This document shows positions 51,937-61,684 of a stretch of DNA of 64,000 nt, piece by piece; positions within the stretch are counted from its first letter, which is position 1; each line of letters opens with the position of its first letter. The notes under the pieces are model-generated. The model saw only the letters and a program-made list of their open reading frames with translations. It did no database searches and was not told the origin of the DNA. The position numbers and the translations under genes were made by a program. Location of the stretch: contig NZ_JAHXYH010000002.1 in NCBI RefSeq assembly GCF_019970065.1, forward strand, positions 186,001 through 250,000, read 5' to 3'. Origin of the DNA: Chryseobacterium sp. OSA05B. Lineage in GTDB: Bacteria > Bacteroidota > Bacteroidia > Flavobacteriales > Weeksellaceae.

Positions 51937-54900
51937 ATGAGAAAAATATATTTATTATTAACATTTATAATCTGTAATTTATATTTTCCGCAAACTCAAA
52001 ATACAGTTAATTTTCCAACCTCACCAGAAGTGGCGATGTTTAAAAGATTTGGAGATATACCAGTAAGTCACTATACAGGCGTTTCGGGAACTGAAATATT
52101 ACTTTATACATTGAATCAATATGGATTTAGTATACCAATATCACTAAATTATCAAGCTTCAGGTATTAAACTGGATGACCAGGCAACTTGGGTTGGACTA
52201 GGATGGAATCTTATGCCAGAAGGTATAATTTATCAAGATGTTAAAGGTAAAGCAGATCAATCAGATGGAAGTTATATAAGTCCAAATGATTATGCCGCTT
52301 TTTATAATAGATTGGAAGCCTATCCAGGAGGAACTGGTAGATATAAAATAGTAAAACAGAAGGGGTTTGCTGATTACAATTGGTGCATGCCGAGTAGTGG
52401 ACCAGTCGTTTGCTTTCCGCCATTTGCTCCTACTGGCTCTGATTCTGATGTAATCGTAAATGACCTTGTTTATAGAAATTATGGGGAGGTAGATACTTTC
52501 AGATTTAATTTTTATGGACATACTGGAAGCTTCTTTATTAATCTTCAAACAAAGCAAGTATTTATTCTGGATAAAAGTGAAGATATACAGTTTCAAGTTA
52601 CGGATGGAAAAATAATAGCAACTGATAATAAAGGTATAAAATATACTTTTGGTCAAAGAGAATTATTTACAAGTCATAATGGTAACTCATTATCTCCTGA
52701 CTATTCAAGTAGAAGCTATAAGATTAGTGAAATTGAGCTTCCAACAAAACAAAAAATTCTTTTTGAATATGATGATGCCAATTACTATTTCCACACATTT
52801 ACCCAAAGTAGGAATATATATAAATCAGGATATAACATGTCAATGGGAATGTGTGATGGCAAAATTAACTATCAATATCAAAATCCTCAATCAATTATTA
52901 ATGTTAGTAGTGTCAAAATATTAAGAAGGATAAAGACAGATGACTTGCTTGCCCAGTTTAACCTTGAAGATCGTCAGGATATAAACGTGTATGATGGTAA
53001 TAATTTAAAAAGATTGAAATCAATAGATGTATTTAACAATAGGAGTAATAAAAAAATAAAATCAATTGATTTTACATATACATATTTTCCTTATATAGAT
53101 GATTTTCCAAGTGTTGTGTTTCCTGTTAATTCTTTAACCTCAACTCAAAAAGATGCATTAGGAAAAAGATTAAAATTAGATAAAGTATCAATGCATTCAT
53201 ATGATAACTCCAATAATAAAATTGATATTGGAGAAGATTATAATTTTGACTACAATATGACAACTACACTTCCTGCTAAAGTATCATTTGCTAAGGATTT
53301 TTGGGGCTTTTATAATGGTCATAGTAGTAATGTTCTTTTGCCAGATTTAAAGTTTTACCTTCAAGCAAATAGCGGTTTACCTATGAATTATGAGGGAAAC
53401 AATAGATATTCTAATAAAGATTATGTTGATGCGTATATGTTGAGAAAAATTCAATATCCAACAAAAGGTTATACTGAATTTGCTTATGAAGTTAATTCTT
53501 TCAAAAATCAATTTATTCCAAGTCATGATCAATTATTTGACTTAACTAAAACAGAATTACTTAACAACACAGGAGTTGGTGGCTATAGTGCTCCTCATAA
53601 AGATACTTTATCTATAAAAATAACAACAGCACCAAAAACATTTAGGTTTACGAATATGTTTTCAGGAGGATTTGATGGTGGCCCCTCTGGACCTCAATCA
53701 AAACGGTATGATTATTATCAAATGATAAGTGCAGGTGCCTCAATTCAGTTTTTGAAAGTAAAAACTAATTCTAATGGAACTCCAAACATACAAGTTCTGA
53801 AGCAATGGAATCTTGCTAATGTTGTTAATGCTTCTACATTTCATCAAACTTACAGTTATCAATGGCAAGAGCTCTACACCGTTGATCTTGTAGATCCAGA
53901 TCCAACAACTAAATATATGGTTAAGTTAAATCTTAACAATAACATGTATCATCCTGCTGATATTTATCATTCTGCAGGTGTATTTTCTACTGTTAGTTAT
54001 GTTGATTCTCCAACTGTAGACAGTGATTTTACATCTTTTGGACATGGGCCACGCATAAAATCTGTAAAAAATTATTCAAATCAAGGAATTCTTGCAGATT
54101 GGAAAAACTATGAATATGATGAAGGTGTTCTACAGAATAGAATTAATCCTATTAACCAGAAAGATTATTATTGTTTTGATTGTAGTTCGAGTACACCATG
54201 TTCGGGGAATGTTAGTTATAATGAATTTTATGTTGTTAATGATAAGATTTCTTCAAGTGAATATGATGCTGTAGGCTATGGAAAGGTTACGGAAAAAATG
54301 GTTGACGTTAATAATTCAACCCAATTTAAAGGCAAAACAGAATATCATTATTATAATCTTGAAAATACAACTTCTAATTCTTTTCCTGTTATTAAAAAAC
54401 AAACAAATGGGCTTTTATCAGCGAAAGTAGTTAAAGATAAAAATGACAACTTATTAAGATCTGAAACTTATAGATATAGTAATTTGATTCCTTTTAATCA
54501 ATTTTATAGTGTTAGAGCGGAAAAGAAATTTCTTTTAGGTGGAAATGGGAAAGATCCGTATTTAACTACATCAGGAGAATATGATGGACTTTCAAAATAT
54601 GTATATTATGTAAGTCCAATGATATCAGAATCATATAAACTAGATTCTTTAATAACTAAACAATATTTTGGAGATAAAATTATCACTACCAAAAAATTGG
54701 TTAATTATAATACTCAAGGATTAGTTAAAAAAGAAGATTTATTTTATGAAAATAATAATAAACTAATTTCAACAGAATTTAAATATGCTCAAGAAAAGGG
54801 TAATCAGCTAATGCTTGATAATAAAATGACAGGTATTCCTCTGGAAACTTCAACCTCTCAAACTATTGGAAGTACTACAAAAACATTATCAAGAACAGAA

Positions 54901-55464
54901 ACCATTTATCCGAAAACTGTTGCAGAAATTACAAACAACAATGCTTCTCTGGTGCTTCCTTTATCATCAGTTTCCTATGACCTTCAAAACAATGCACCAT
55001 CTACTGAAGCTACTTATGACAGATATGATTCTAAAGGCAACATACAGCAATACACAACAAGAAACGGAATTTCTACAACGGTGATCTGGGGCTACAAGAA
55101 TAGCCAGCCTATTGTTAAAATTGAAGGCGCGAAACTATCAGATATCAGCCAGTCATTAATCGATAATATCGTTAGTGCTTCAGATAATGATGCCCAGTTG
55201 GGTACAGAGGCTTCCGAACAATCATTGGTTGCGGCTTTAGATTTGTTCAGAAACAATTCTGCTTTATCGGCTTATCAGATCAGCACCTATACTTACAATC
55301 CATTAATTGGTGTAACCAGCATTACCCCGCCATCCGGAATCAGAGAGGTTTATATCTATGACACCGCTAATCGATTGAAAGAAGTGAAACAACTTGATAA
55401 AGATGCTTCCGGAAATCCTGTTTACAAAATCATTAAAGAATTTAAATACAATTATAAACAATAA
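51937..55464 (+). CDS. Exported RHS/SpvB-like protein without core
   Basis: This 1175-residue protein begins with a signal peptide (MRKIYLLLTFIICNLYFPQ) and a segment SLNYQASGIKLDDQATWVGLGWNL, typical of the SpvB/TcaC-like N-terminus found beside RHS proteins in Bacteroidota. The C-terminal quarter has YD-type repeats (YDRYDSKGNIQQYTTRNG, YIYDTANRLKEVKQL). There is no RHS core or DPxG motif and no toxin end. Base composition is strongly AT-rich until about 54,950, then changes to that of neighbouring core genes, which suggests a mosaic. The gene is one base after the T9SS type A gene and 11 before the fibre-like gene. Role: probably a scaffold or shell part of the RHS module. Confidence 0.75.
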   Translation: MRKIYLLLTFIICNLYFPQTQNTVNFPTSPEVAMFKRFGDIPVSHYTGVSGTEILLYTLNQYGFSIPISLNYQASGIKLDDQATWVGLGWNLMPEGIIYQDVKGKADQSDGSYISPNDYAAFYNRLEAYPGGTGRYKIVKQKGFADYNWCMPSSGPVVCFPPFAPTGSDSDVIVNDLVYRNYGEVDTFRFNFYGHTGSFFINLQTKQVFILDKSEDIQFQVTDGKIIATDNKGIKYTFGQRELFTSHNGNSLSPDYSSRSYKISEIELPTKQKILFEYDDANYYFHTFTQSRNIYKSGYNMSMGMCDGKINYQYQNPQSIINVSSVKILRRIKTDDLLAQFNLEDRQDINVYDGNNLKRLKSIDVFNNRSNKKIKSIDFTYTYFPYIDDFPSVVFPVNSLTSTQKDALGKRLKLDKVSMHSYDNSNNKIDIGEDYNFDYNMTTTLPAKVSFAKDFWGFYNGHSSNVLLPDLKFYLQANSGLPMNYEGNNRYSNKDYVDAYMLRKIQYPTKGYTEFAYEVNSFKNQFIPSHDQLFDLTKTELLNNTGVGGYSAPHKDTLSIKITTAPKTFRFTNMFSGGFDGGPSGPQSKRYDYYQMISAGASIQFLKVKTNSNGTPNIQVLKQWNLANVVNASTFHQTYSYQWQELYTVDLVDPDPTTKYMVKLNLNNNMYHPADIYHSAGVFSTVSYVDSPTVDSDFTSFGHGPRIKSVKNYSNQGILADWKNYEYDEGVLQNRINPINQKDYYCFDCSSSTPCSGNVSYNEFYVVNDKISSSEYDAVGYGKVTEKMVDVNNSTQFKGKTEYHYYNLENTTSNSFPVIKKQTNGLLSAKVVKDKNDNLLRSETYRYSNLIPFNQFYSVRAEKKFLLGGNGKDPYLTTSGEYDGLSKYVYYVSPMISESYKLDSLITKQYFGDKIITTKKLVNYNTQGLVKKEDLFYENNNKLISTEFKYAQEKGNQLMLDNKMTGIPLETSTSQTIGSTTKTLSRTETIYPKTVAEITNNNASLVLPLSSVSYDLQNNAPSTEATYDRYDSKGNIQQYTTRNGISTTVIWGYKNSQPIVKIEGAKLSDISQSLIDNIVSASDNDAQLGTEASEQSLVAALDLFRNNSALSAYQISTYTYNPLIGVTSITPPSGIREVYIYDTANRLKEVKQLDKDASGNPVYKIIKEFKYNYKQ

Positions 55465-55475
55465 AAAACTCAATT

Positions 55476-56600
55476 ATGAAAAAGACAATATTCATTGCAG
55501 GCCTTTTTGCTGCTCAATTTGCTTCGGCACAGTTATATACCTCTGCAGGTGTTGTAAACCCAACATCTACTCCTACATCCAAAAATGTGGGAATCGGGGT
55601 TCATGATCCTCACTCCAATTTAGAAGTTGGTGACCAGAATGGAGGTAAGATAACAATTTCTACCGGTGGATGGAGCGCTTCTTCTGCCAATCCAAAATAT
55701 CCTACTTTGGAATTCGCTGGATACTTAAGTAATCCTAAAGCAAGAATAACAGCTACTGAAGAATCAGGAAATACGGTTGGGTCAAAATTTTCTATTTTAC
55801 TTCAGGATAATACAAATAATGTAAACTTAGTTGAAAGATTTTCAATCCTCGAGAACGGAAATATTGGAATGGGAAATACACAGCCAAAGGAAAAACTGGA
55901 TGTTTCAGGAAATATACTGGTTGGTGGTGGTAGTTCCACCGAGGGAATTAATGCTCTTGCAATACGATACGAAGATGGATCTTTAAGTAACTGGGGATCT
56001 TTAAGAAGTTCTGCGGCATCCTATATGAGTTTTGGCGTTAAGGCAGATCCCAATACAGCGGACGGTTGGTTGTCTTCCAATGGAACCTTAAATTTTTCTA
56101 AGGTGTCGATGATCATGAATGATGATGGGATCCGCTTTTTAAGTTCACCAAAGCAAATCATTGGAATGAATTCCCCGGTAACAATGCATGAAATCATGAA
56201 GATTAATCCAAATGGGAATGCTTTATTACAGGGTAAATTAGAGGCTAAAGAAATTAAAGTGACCCTGACTCCAACTGCAGATTTCGTATTTGAAGAAAAC
56301 TATGACCTTCCAAAGCTGGAGGAAGTCGCAAAACATATTAAAGAGAAAAAGCATTTACCGGAAATTGCTTCAGCCAAAGTCATGGAAAAAGAAGGGGTCA
56401 ATGTGGGCGAATTTCAGATTAAACTTTTGCAAAAGATCGAAGAGCTTACTTTGTATGTGATTGAACAAAACAGACAGTTAAAAGATCAGCATGAAAAAAT
56501 TCAGAAATTAGAAACAGAAAATACGGATTTAGGAAAAGCAGTCTTAGAAATTAAGCAGCTGAAAGAAGAGCTTATTAAGATGAAATCCACCACCCATTAA
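55476..56600 (+). CDS. Exported tail-fibre-like coiled-coil protein
   Basis: The 374-residue protein has a signal peptide (MKKTIFIAGLFAAQFASAQ), an N-terminal repeat region with GIGVHDPHSNLEVGD and GNIGMGNTQPKEKLDVSGNI, which are the marks of phage-fibre-like trimeric proteins, and a C-terminal end with PKLEEVAKHIKEKKHLPEI and a coiled coil (QKIEELTLYVIEQNRQLKDQ onwards). In Bacteroidota this type of protein often precedes RHS genes. A fibrous surface adhesin or targeting part is plausible. It is not a phage gene, as no other phage genes are near. Confidence 0.78.
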   Translation: MKKTIFIAGLFAAQFASAQLYTSAGVVNPTSTPTSKNVGIGVHDPHSNLEVGDQNGGKITISTGGWSASSANPKYPTLEFAGYLSNPKARITATEESGNTVGSKFSILLQDNTNNVNLVERFSILENGNIGMGNTQPKEKLDVSGNILVGGGSSTEGINALAIRYEDGSLSNWGSLRSSAASYMSFGVKADPNTADGWLSSNGTLNFSKVSMIMNDDGIRFLSSPKQIIGMNSPVTMHEIMKINPNGNALLQGKLEAKEIKVTLTPTADFVFEENYDLPKLEEVAKHIKEKKHLPEIASAKVMEKEGVNVGEFQIKLLQKIEELTLYVIEQNRQLKDQHEKIQKLETENTDLGKAVLEIKQLKEELIKMKSTTH

Positions 56601-56609
56601 TTAAAAATT

Positions 56610-59600
56610 ATGTATAAAAAATTATATATAAGTATTGGATTGCTATGGGGGATGCATCATTACGGACAGGTGGTGTTAACTTCTCCTCCTGCTCCCAATA
56701 CAGAAGTGGCAGATCCCCAAAGTATACGGATGCTCCCGGGATTCAAATTTAATTCTGTCAATGGAACTTTTCGCGCCTATATCGGAGGGTCCAATCCTAA
56801 TAACCCGGGGAATACCTATACCCCTATCACCGTTGATTATTCAGCTAATATCTCAAATACTGAAAATTATGTGTATACCAGACAGTATTTAGTGCCTACT
56901 GAAGTTTCAGATGGATCGCTGCAACAGATACAAAGTGTTCAGTTTTTTGACGGTCTTGGAAGACCTAAGCAAGCGGTTAGCATAAAATCTACTCCTACCG
57001 GGAAAGATATGGTGACGCATATTCCTTATGATGGATTTGGAAGGCAGATAGACAGCTGGCTTCCGGTTCCGATGTCATCGCAGAGTGGAAATATTCAGAC
57101 CGGAGTGGAAGGAGCTGTCAATGCGTATTATCAGTCCAACGGGATTAATGATTCCTTTCCTTTCAGCCATAAAAATTTAGAAAACTCTCCGCTTGACAGG
57201 ATTCTGAGCCAGAAAAATCCAGGGACCGACTGGCAGAGCAAACCTATTGTTTTCGGCTATGATACCAATACAGCAGGCGAGGTGAAAAAATATACCACAA
57301 CAGCCACGAATTGGGCGGATGGAGTTACTTCTTCCGAATTACTTCTATCCGGGACCTACGGAGAAGCGCAACTGTATAAAAATACCGTTACGGATGAAGA
57401 CAACAATAAAACCATAGAATTCAGGAATGGTAATGGACAGACTCTATTAGTCAGAAAAGTCATCAGTGCTTCAGAAAATGCAGATACCTATTATGTGTAC
57501 AATGAGTATGACCAGTTAGCGGTTGTGGTTCCGCCGTTGGCTTCTGCTTCCACATCCGTATCCGCTTCCGCTTTGGAGCATCTGTGTTATCAGTATAAAT
57601 ATGATGGCAGAAGCAGATTGGTAGAAAAGAAGCTTCCGGGAAAAGGCTGGGAACAGATGGTATACAACAAAAAAGACCAGGTGATTCTGTATCGGGATAC
57701 CGTTCTGAAAAATGGAATCGCCAACTTTACTGCCGACCAGTCATGGAATTTTACCAAATATGATCAGTTTGGAAGAGTTACCTACACCGGGATTTCAAGG
57801 GATGGTACTCTGAGACAGAACATCCAGAATTATGTCGATAATCAGGCTGCAAATGTTTCTTACGAAGCCCGTGGAGGCAGTTTTGCCTTAAGTGGAATGA
57901 ATATAGAGTACGGAAACGTTTCCTATCCTACGAGTATTGATAAAATCCTTACGGTCAGTTATTATGATACCTATCCTCAGGGAGCACCGGCGGTTTCTGC
58001 GACCATCTTAGGTCAGGAAGTACTGCCTCAGTCTACCCAGTCCTCGAATGTGAGCACAAAAAGTCTGCCTACAGCTTCTTATGTGAAAAATATTGACAAT
58101 GACAGTTGGACAAAAGCATATACCTATTATGACAAGAAAGGACGGGCAATATCCACTTATTCTGTGAATCATCTCGGAGGATACACCAAAACAGAAAGCT
58201 TCCTGAAATTTTCAGGGGTACCGGAATATACACTTACCGAACATAAAAGAGCTGCAGATGCCACTGAAGTCAACATCAAAGAAACTTTTGAGTACGATCA
58301 TCAGGAAAGGCTGGTAAGACATTGGAATGAAGTAAATGGCGGTGTTAAGGAACTTCTTGCTGAAAATCTATACAATGATCTCGGACAGGTTCAGACCAAA
58401 AATGTAGGAAATACAACCGGCAGTCCGCTCCAAAGTGTCAAATATGCATACAATATCAGAGGATGGCTTACAAAGCTTAATGAACCTTCCAATCTGCAGA
58501 ATAAACTCTTTGCTTACGAGCTGAGGTACAACAAACCGGACAGCCAGTTTTCAGGTTCTGCAAGGTACAACGGAAATATCTCACAAATGTCCTGGATTAC
58601 CCAAAGCGATGCGGTACTGAGAAATTACTCCTATGAATATGATGGTCTCAACCGTCTTAAGGAAGGGCGTTTCTGGGATGCCATGAATTTAGACAGAGGA
58701 GAATACCATGAGCAGCTTACCTATGACCTGAACGGAAATATTAAATCCCTGCTCAGAAGAGGAAGACAGTTTCCCGGCTATACCGCTCCCGAAGTAATGG
58801 ATGATCTGGAATACCACTATGAAAATGGTGAACAGAGTAATAAGTTAGCCTATCTTAAAGAAGTGGGAACGGGTAATGCTTTAAGTGGCTATCCGCTTTC
58901 ATCAGGAAGTACCGGAAGTACGATCAGCTATGACCTGAACGGAAATATGACAGTTCAACAGGATAAAGGGATCTCTATTCAATATAATTATTTAAATTTA
59001 CCGGGAAAGGTTACCCAGAATACCAAAGTAACAGATTACACGTATAGAGCAGACGGAGTAAAAGTAAGAAAGATCTTCGGTACAGACACCATAGATTATT
59101 TAGACGGTTTCCAGTATGAAAACGGGACATTGAAATTCTTCCCTACCGCAGAAGGTTATTTTAATTTTGAAACCGGGAAATATGTGTATAATTATACCGA
59201 CCATCTTGGAAATACAAGGTTGAGCTACTTTAAAAACGGCTCAGGAGCAGAGATCATTGAGGAGAGTAATTATTATCCGTTTGGATTGAAGCATGAAGGA
59301 TATAATGCTTTATCTGGAAATCCTGCGTATAAATATAAGTACAATGGAAAGGAGCTTCAGGAGAGTGGTATGTATGATTATGGTGCGAGAATGTATATGC
59401 CGGAGATTGGAAGATGGGGTGTACACGATCCTCTATCTGAAACGACTTTACAACCCTATAGTTATGCAGATAATAATCCTATTTTTTATAATGATCCGAC
59501 AGGTATGATTGCGCAACAACCTGAAGCTATTGCAACAATTTATAAGAATAAAAGAACAGGAGAGGAGGTAAATGTTAACGACGGAGTCAATGAAACTGTT

Positions 59601-60179
59601 TTGGTCAATGGGTATGACTTTGCAAAAGCAAAAACATATGCTAAATATTATAATTCTGATAATGCTAATTTAAATGATAAGAATACCAATTATGAAGTAA
59701 ATCAGGGCTATATAGATTTTTATTACAGTACAAGATATGGTGATGGATTTAGCTTTGCTTCTTTATTAGACTCAGGACCAGACAAACGTAGAATGCCTAC
59801 GAGCGATAGTGATAACATGATATTGCTTGAAATGCCCGATATAAGTAGGGGACCGTTAAAAAGTAGTTTGAGGGCAGTAGGAAAAGCTGTTGGAAAATCA
59901 CTTGCCAAAAAAGATGCTAAAAAAACTTCAGGCTGGGTAATCAGAAAAGTTTTTGATTCTTTAGATCCTAATATACAAAAAAAAGTTAAAAATGCAATTA
60001 GTAACGGAATAGTTGCCCCTGAAGGACAACAAGGTATAATAAGATTGTCAGCAACAGAAGCAGCTGCAACAGGATATAAATACAAATTAAAAGTATTAGG
60101 AAAAGGAGGCGATTATAGAATTTATGGTAATCCAAGTGCAAATGGACACATTGTTTTTGATAAAGTAATGGGTCATTAA
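56610..60179 (+). CDS. Exported RHS core protein with variable C-terminal toxin-like domain
   Basis: The 1189-residue protein has a signal peptide (MYKKLYISIGLLWGMHHYGQ), a DUF6443 region (about 85-220: TRQYLVPTEVSDGSLQQIQS and FFDGLGRPKQ), many YD repeats, and the RHS-associated core at about 860-970: HLGNTRLSYFKN, YYPFGLKHEGYN, YDYGARMYMPEIGRWGVHDP, SYADNNPIFYNDPTGM. After a conserved pre-toxin part comes a variable end (about 1078-1189) with a Lys-rich segment and IRLSATEAAATGYKYKLKVL, LGKGGDYRIYG and GHIVFDKVMGH. In polymorphic toxins this is the toxin domain; I do not recognise the family, though an RNase of the BECR type is possible. The next gene is the likely immunity gene. Confidence 0.85.
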   Translation: MYKKLYISIGLLWGMHHYGQVVLTSPPAPNTEVADPQSIRMLPGFKFNSVNGTFRAYIGGSNPNNPGNTYTPITVDYSANISNTENYVYTRQYLVPTEVSDGSLQQIQSVQFFDGLGRPKQAVSIKSTPTGKDMVTHIPYDGFGRQIDSWLPVPMSSQSGNIQTGVEGAVNAYYQSNGINDSFPFSHKNLENSPLDRILSQKNPGTDWQSKPIVFGYDTNTAGEVKKYTTTATNWADGVTSSELLLSGTYGEAQLYKNTVTDEDNNKTIEFRNGNGQTLLVRKVISASENADTYYVYNEYDQLAVVVPPLASASTSVSASALEHLCYQYKYDGRSRLVEKKLPGKGWEQMVYNKKDQVILYRDTVLKNGIANFTADQSWNFTKYDQFGRVTYTGISRDGTLRQNIQNYVDNQAANVSYEARGGSFALSGMNIEYGNVSYPTSIDKILTVSYYDTYPQGAPAVSATILGQEVLPQSTQSSNVSTKSLPTASYVKNIDNDSWTKAYTYYDKKGRAISTYSVNHLGGYTKTESFLKFSGVPEYTLTEHKRAADATEVNIKETFEYDHQERLVRHWNEVNGGVKELLAENLYNDLGQVQTKNVGNTTGSPLQSVKYAYNIRGWLTKLNEPSNLQNKLFAYELRYNKPDSQFSGSARYNGNISQMSWITQSDAVLRNYSYEYDGLNRLKEGRFWDAMNLDRGEYHEQLTYDLNGNIKSLLRRGRQFPGYTAPEVMDDLEYHYENGEQSNKLAYLKEVGTGNALSGYPLSSGSTGSTISYDLNGNMTVQQDKGISIQYNYLNLPGKVTQNTKVTDYTYRADGVKVRKIFGTDTIDYLDGFQYENGTLKFFPTAEGYFNFETGKYVYNYTDHLGNTRLSYFKNGSGAEIIEESNYYPFGLKHEGYNALSGNPAYKYKYNGKELQESGMYDYGARMYMPEIGRWGVHDPLSETTLQPYSYADNNPIFYNDPTGMIAQQPEAIATIYKNKRTGEEVNVNDGVNETVLVNGYDFAKAKTYAKYYNSDNANLNDKNTNYEVNQGYIDFYYSTRYGDGFSFASLLDSGPDKRRMPTSDSDNMILLEMPDISRGPLKSSLRAVGKAVGKSLAKKDAKKTSGWVIRKVFDSLDPNIQKKVKNAISNGIVAPEGQQGIIRLSATEAAATGYKYKLKVLGKGGDYRIYGNPSANGHIVFDKVMGH

Positions 60180-60191
60180 TACATTAAACTT

Positions 60192-60482
60192 ATGAAAATA
60201 TTAAATAGAAATATAGAAAATTTATTTGTGATTTCCTCAGAGTATATAAATAATGTTTTAAAGGATGAAGATGTTTTAAATGATTTAAAAGAATCTTGTG
60301 AAGGAGATTTAAAGCTAATAAACAAAAGTATTGTTTATGTTCTATACGAGAAAAATGAGCTGTATATTAATAGCTTTAAAATTGAAATAGATATAGAATG
60401 TAAAGGAAAAAAAATAGGTTTTTATATTCTATATTTAGATGAAGATGAAAATTTTATCGATGAATTTTTTGTTATAAAATGA
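60192..60482 (+). CDS. Candidate immunity protein for toxin 1
   Basis: This 96-residue acidic protein has no signal peptide and starts 12 bases after the RHS toxin gene. Size, position, AT-rich composition and negative charge (ECKGKKIGFYILYLDEDENF) are typical of cognate immunity proteins that bind a basic toxin in the cytoplasm. I do not recognise its family. A cytoplasmic immunity protein implies a toxin acting in the cytoplasm. Confidence 0.6.
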   Translation: MKILNRNIENLFVISSEYINNVLKDEDVLNDLKESCEGDLKLINKSIVYVLYEKNELYINSFKIEIDIECKGKKIGFYILYLDEDENFIDEFFVIK

Positions 60483-60493
60483 GATACACTGCT

Positions 60494-60517
60494 GGCACGA
60501 GTGTTCTCGCTCGTGCC
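60494..60517. repeat. Palindrome after immunity gene 1
   Basis: GGCACGAG pairs perfectly with CTCGTGCC around an 8-base loop. A degenerate copy lies at 62732-62755, after the gene at 62365. Confidence 0.6.
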
Positions 60518-60518
60518 T

Positions 60519-60575
60519 ATCAATAAAAATAGACCACTGTTTTTTACAGTGGTTTTATTATTTTAGCTTAGATTA
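60519..60575 (+). repeat. 57-bp repeat with terminator hairpin, copy A
   Basis: The unit contains ACCACTG / CAGTGGT around a T-rich loop followed by TTTATTATTTT. It recurs at 62184-62240 with only the loop bases differing. It ends the transcript of the RHS/immunity pair and isolates the silent cassette that follows. Confidence 0.85.
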
Positions 60576-60580
60576 AATAA

Positions 60581-61682
60581 AAAGACCTTTGGTACAGACA
60601 CCACAGATTATCTAGACGGTTTCCAGTATGAAAACGGCACATTGAAATTCTTCCCTATCGCAGAAGGTTATTTTAATTTTGAAACCGGAAAATATGTCTA
60701 TAATTACACCGACCATCTTGGAAATACAAGATTGAGCTACTTTAAAAATGGCTCGGGAGCAGAGATCATAGAAGAGAGTAATTATTATCCTTTTGGGTTA
60801 AAGCATGAAGGGTATAATGTTTTATCAGGAAATCATGCGTATAAATATAAATACAATGGAAAGGAGCTTCAGGAGAGTGGGATGTATGATTATGGTGCGA
60901 GAATGTATATGCCAGATTTGGGAAGATGGGGTGTACACGATCCTCTATCTGAAACGACTTTACAACCCTATAGTTATGCAGATAATAATCCTATTTTTTA
61001 TAATGACCCGACAGGTATGATTGCGTAACAACCTGAAGCTATTGCAACAATTTATAAGAATAAAAGAACAGGAGAAGAGGTAAATGTTAACGACGGAGTC
61101 AATGAAACTGTTTTAGTCAATGGGTATGACTTTGCAAAAGCAAAAACATATGCTAAATATTATGATTCTAATAAAGCTAGTTTAGAAGGGAATTCTAATT
61201 ATGAAGTAAATCAGGGCTATATAGATTTTTATTACAGTACAAGATATGGTGATGGATTTAGCTTTGCTTCTTTATTAGATTCAGGACCAGACAAACGTAG
61301 AATGCCTACGAGCGATAGTGATAACATGATATTGCTTGAAATGCCCGATATGGGCAGAAAGGGTCCTGCAAAAAGTTTATTAAAAACTCTAAAGACCATT
61401 AAACCAGCTAATCTTCCGGCTTGGAAGACTATTGCAGTAGATATTGAACATATTGCCTCTGGACATATGAAAGGAGGTTCACGTGTTAGTTCTATAAAGA
61501 CTGTTTTTCCAGATAATCTATCAGAAGGACAAGTTGAAAATTTAGTTAGAAGTGCATATAAGAATAGTAAAAAAGTTAAAACACAGGGAGATAGGGTATT
61601 GTTAAGAGGAAATGATATAGAAATGTGGGTAAATACTAAGACTAAAACAATTGAAACGGCATATCCAATAATAAAAGAGTAG
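60581..61682 (+). pseudogene. Silent RHS 3' cassette with EndoU-like toxin end
   Basis: This stretch repeats the RHS gene from base 59069 to 59842 (offset 1512, then 1509 after an in-frame 3-base change), then diverges into a different toxin end. It has no signal peptide, no start codon at the head and no promoter, and TAA at 61026-61028 stands where the intact gene has CAA. Past that stop the frame stays open to 61682. The new end (61353-61682) has IEHIASGHMKGG, KTVFPDNLSEGQ and WVNTKTKTIETAYPI, resembling bacterial EndoU ribonucleases. I read it as a displaced toxin cassette, not expressed as it stands. Confidence 0.8.
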
Positions 61683-61684
61683 TT

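Noticed and set aside
55476..56600. Tail-fibre-like protein as sign of a prophage
   Set aside because: No capsid, terminase, portal, lysis or integrase gene is present; the protein fits the RHS module.
56610..60179. T9SS C-terminal domain on the RHS protein
   Set aside because: The end of the protein is the variable toxin-like domain; neither the type A nor the type B signature is present.
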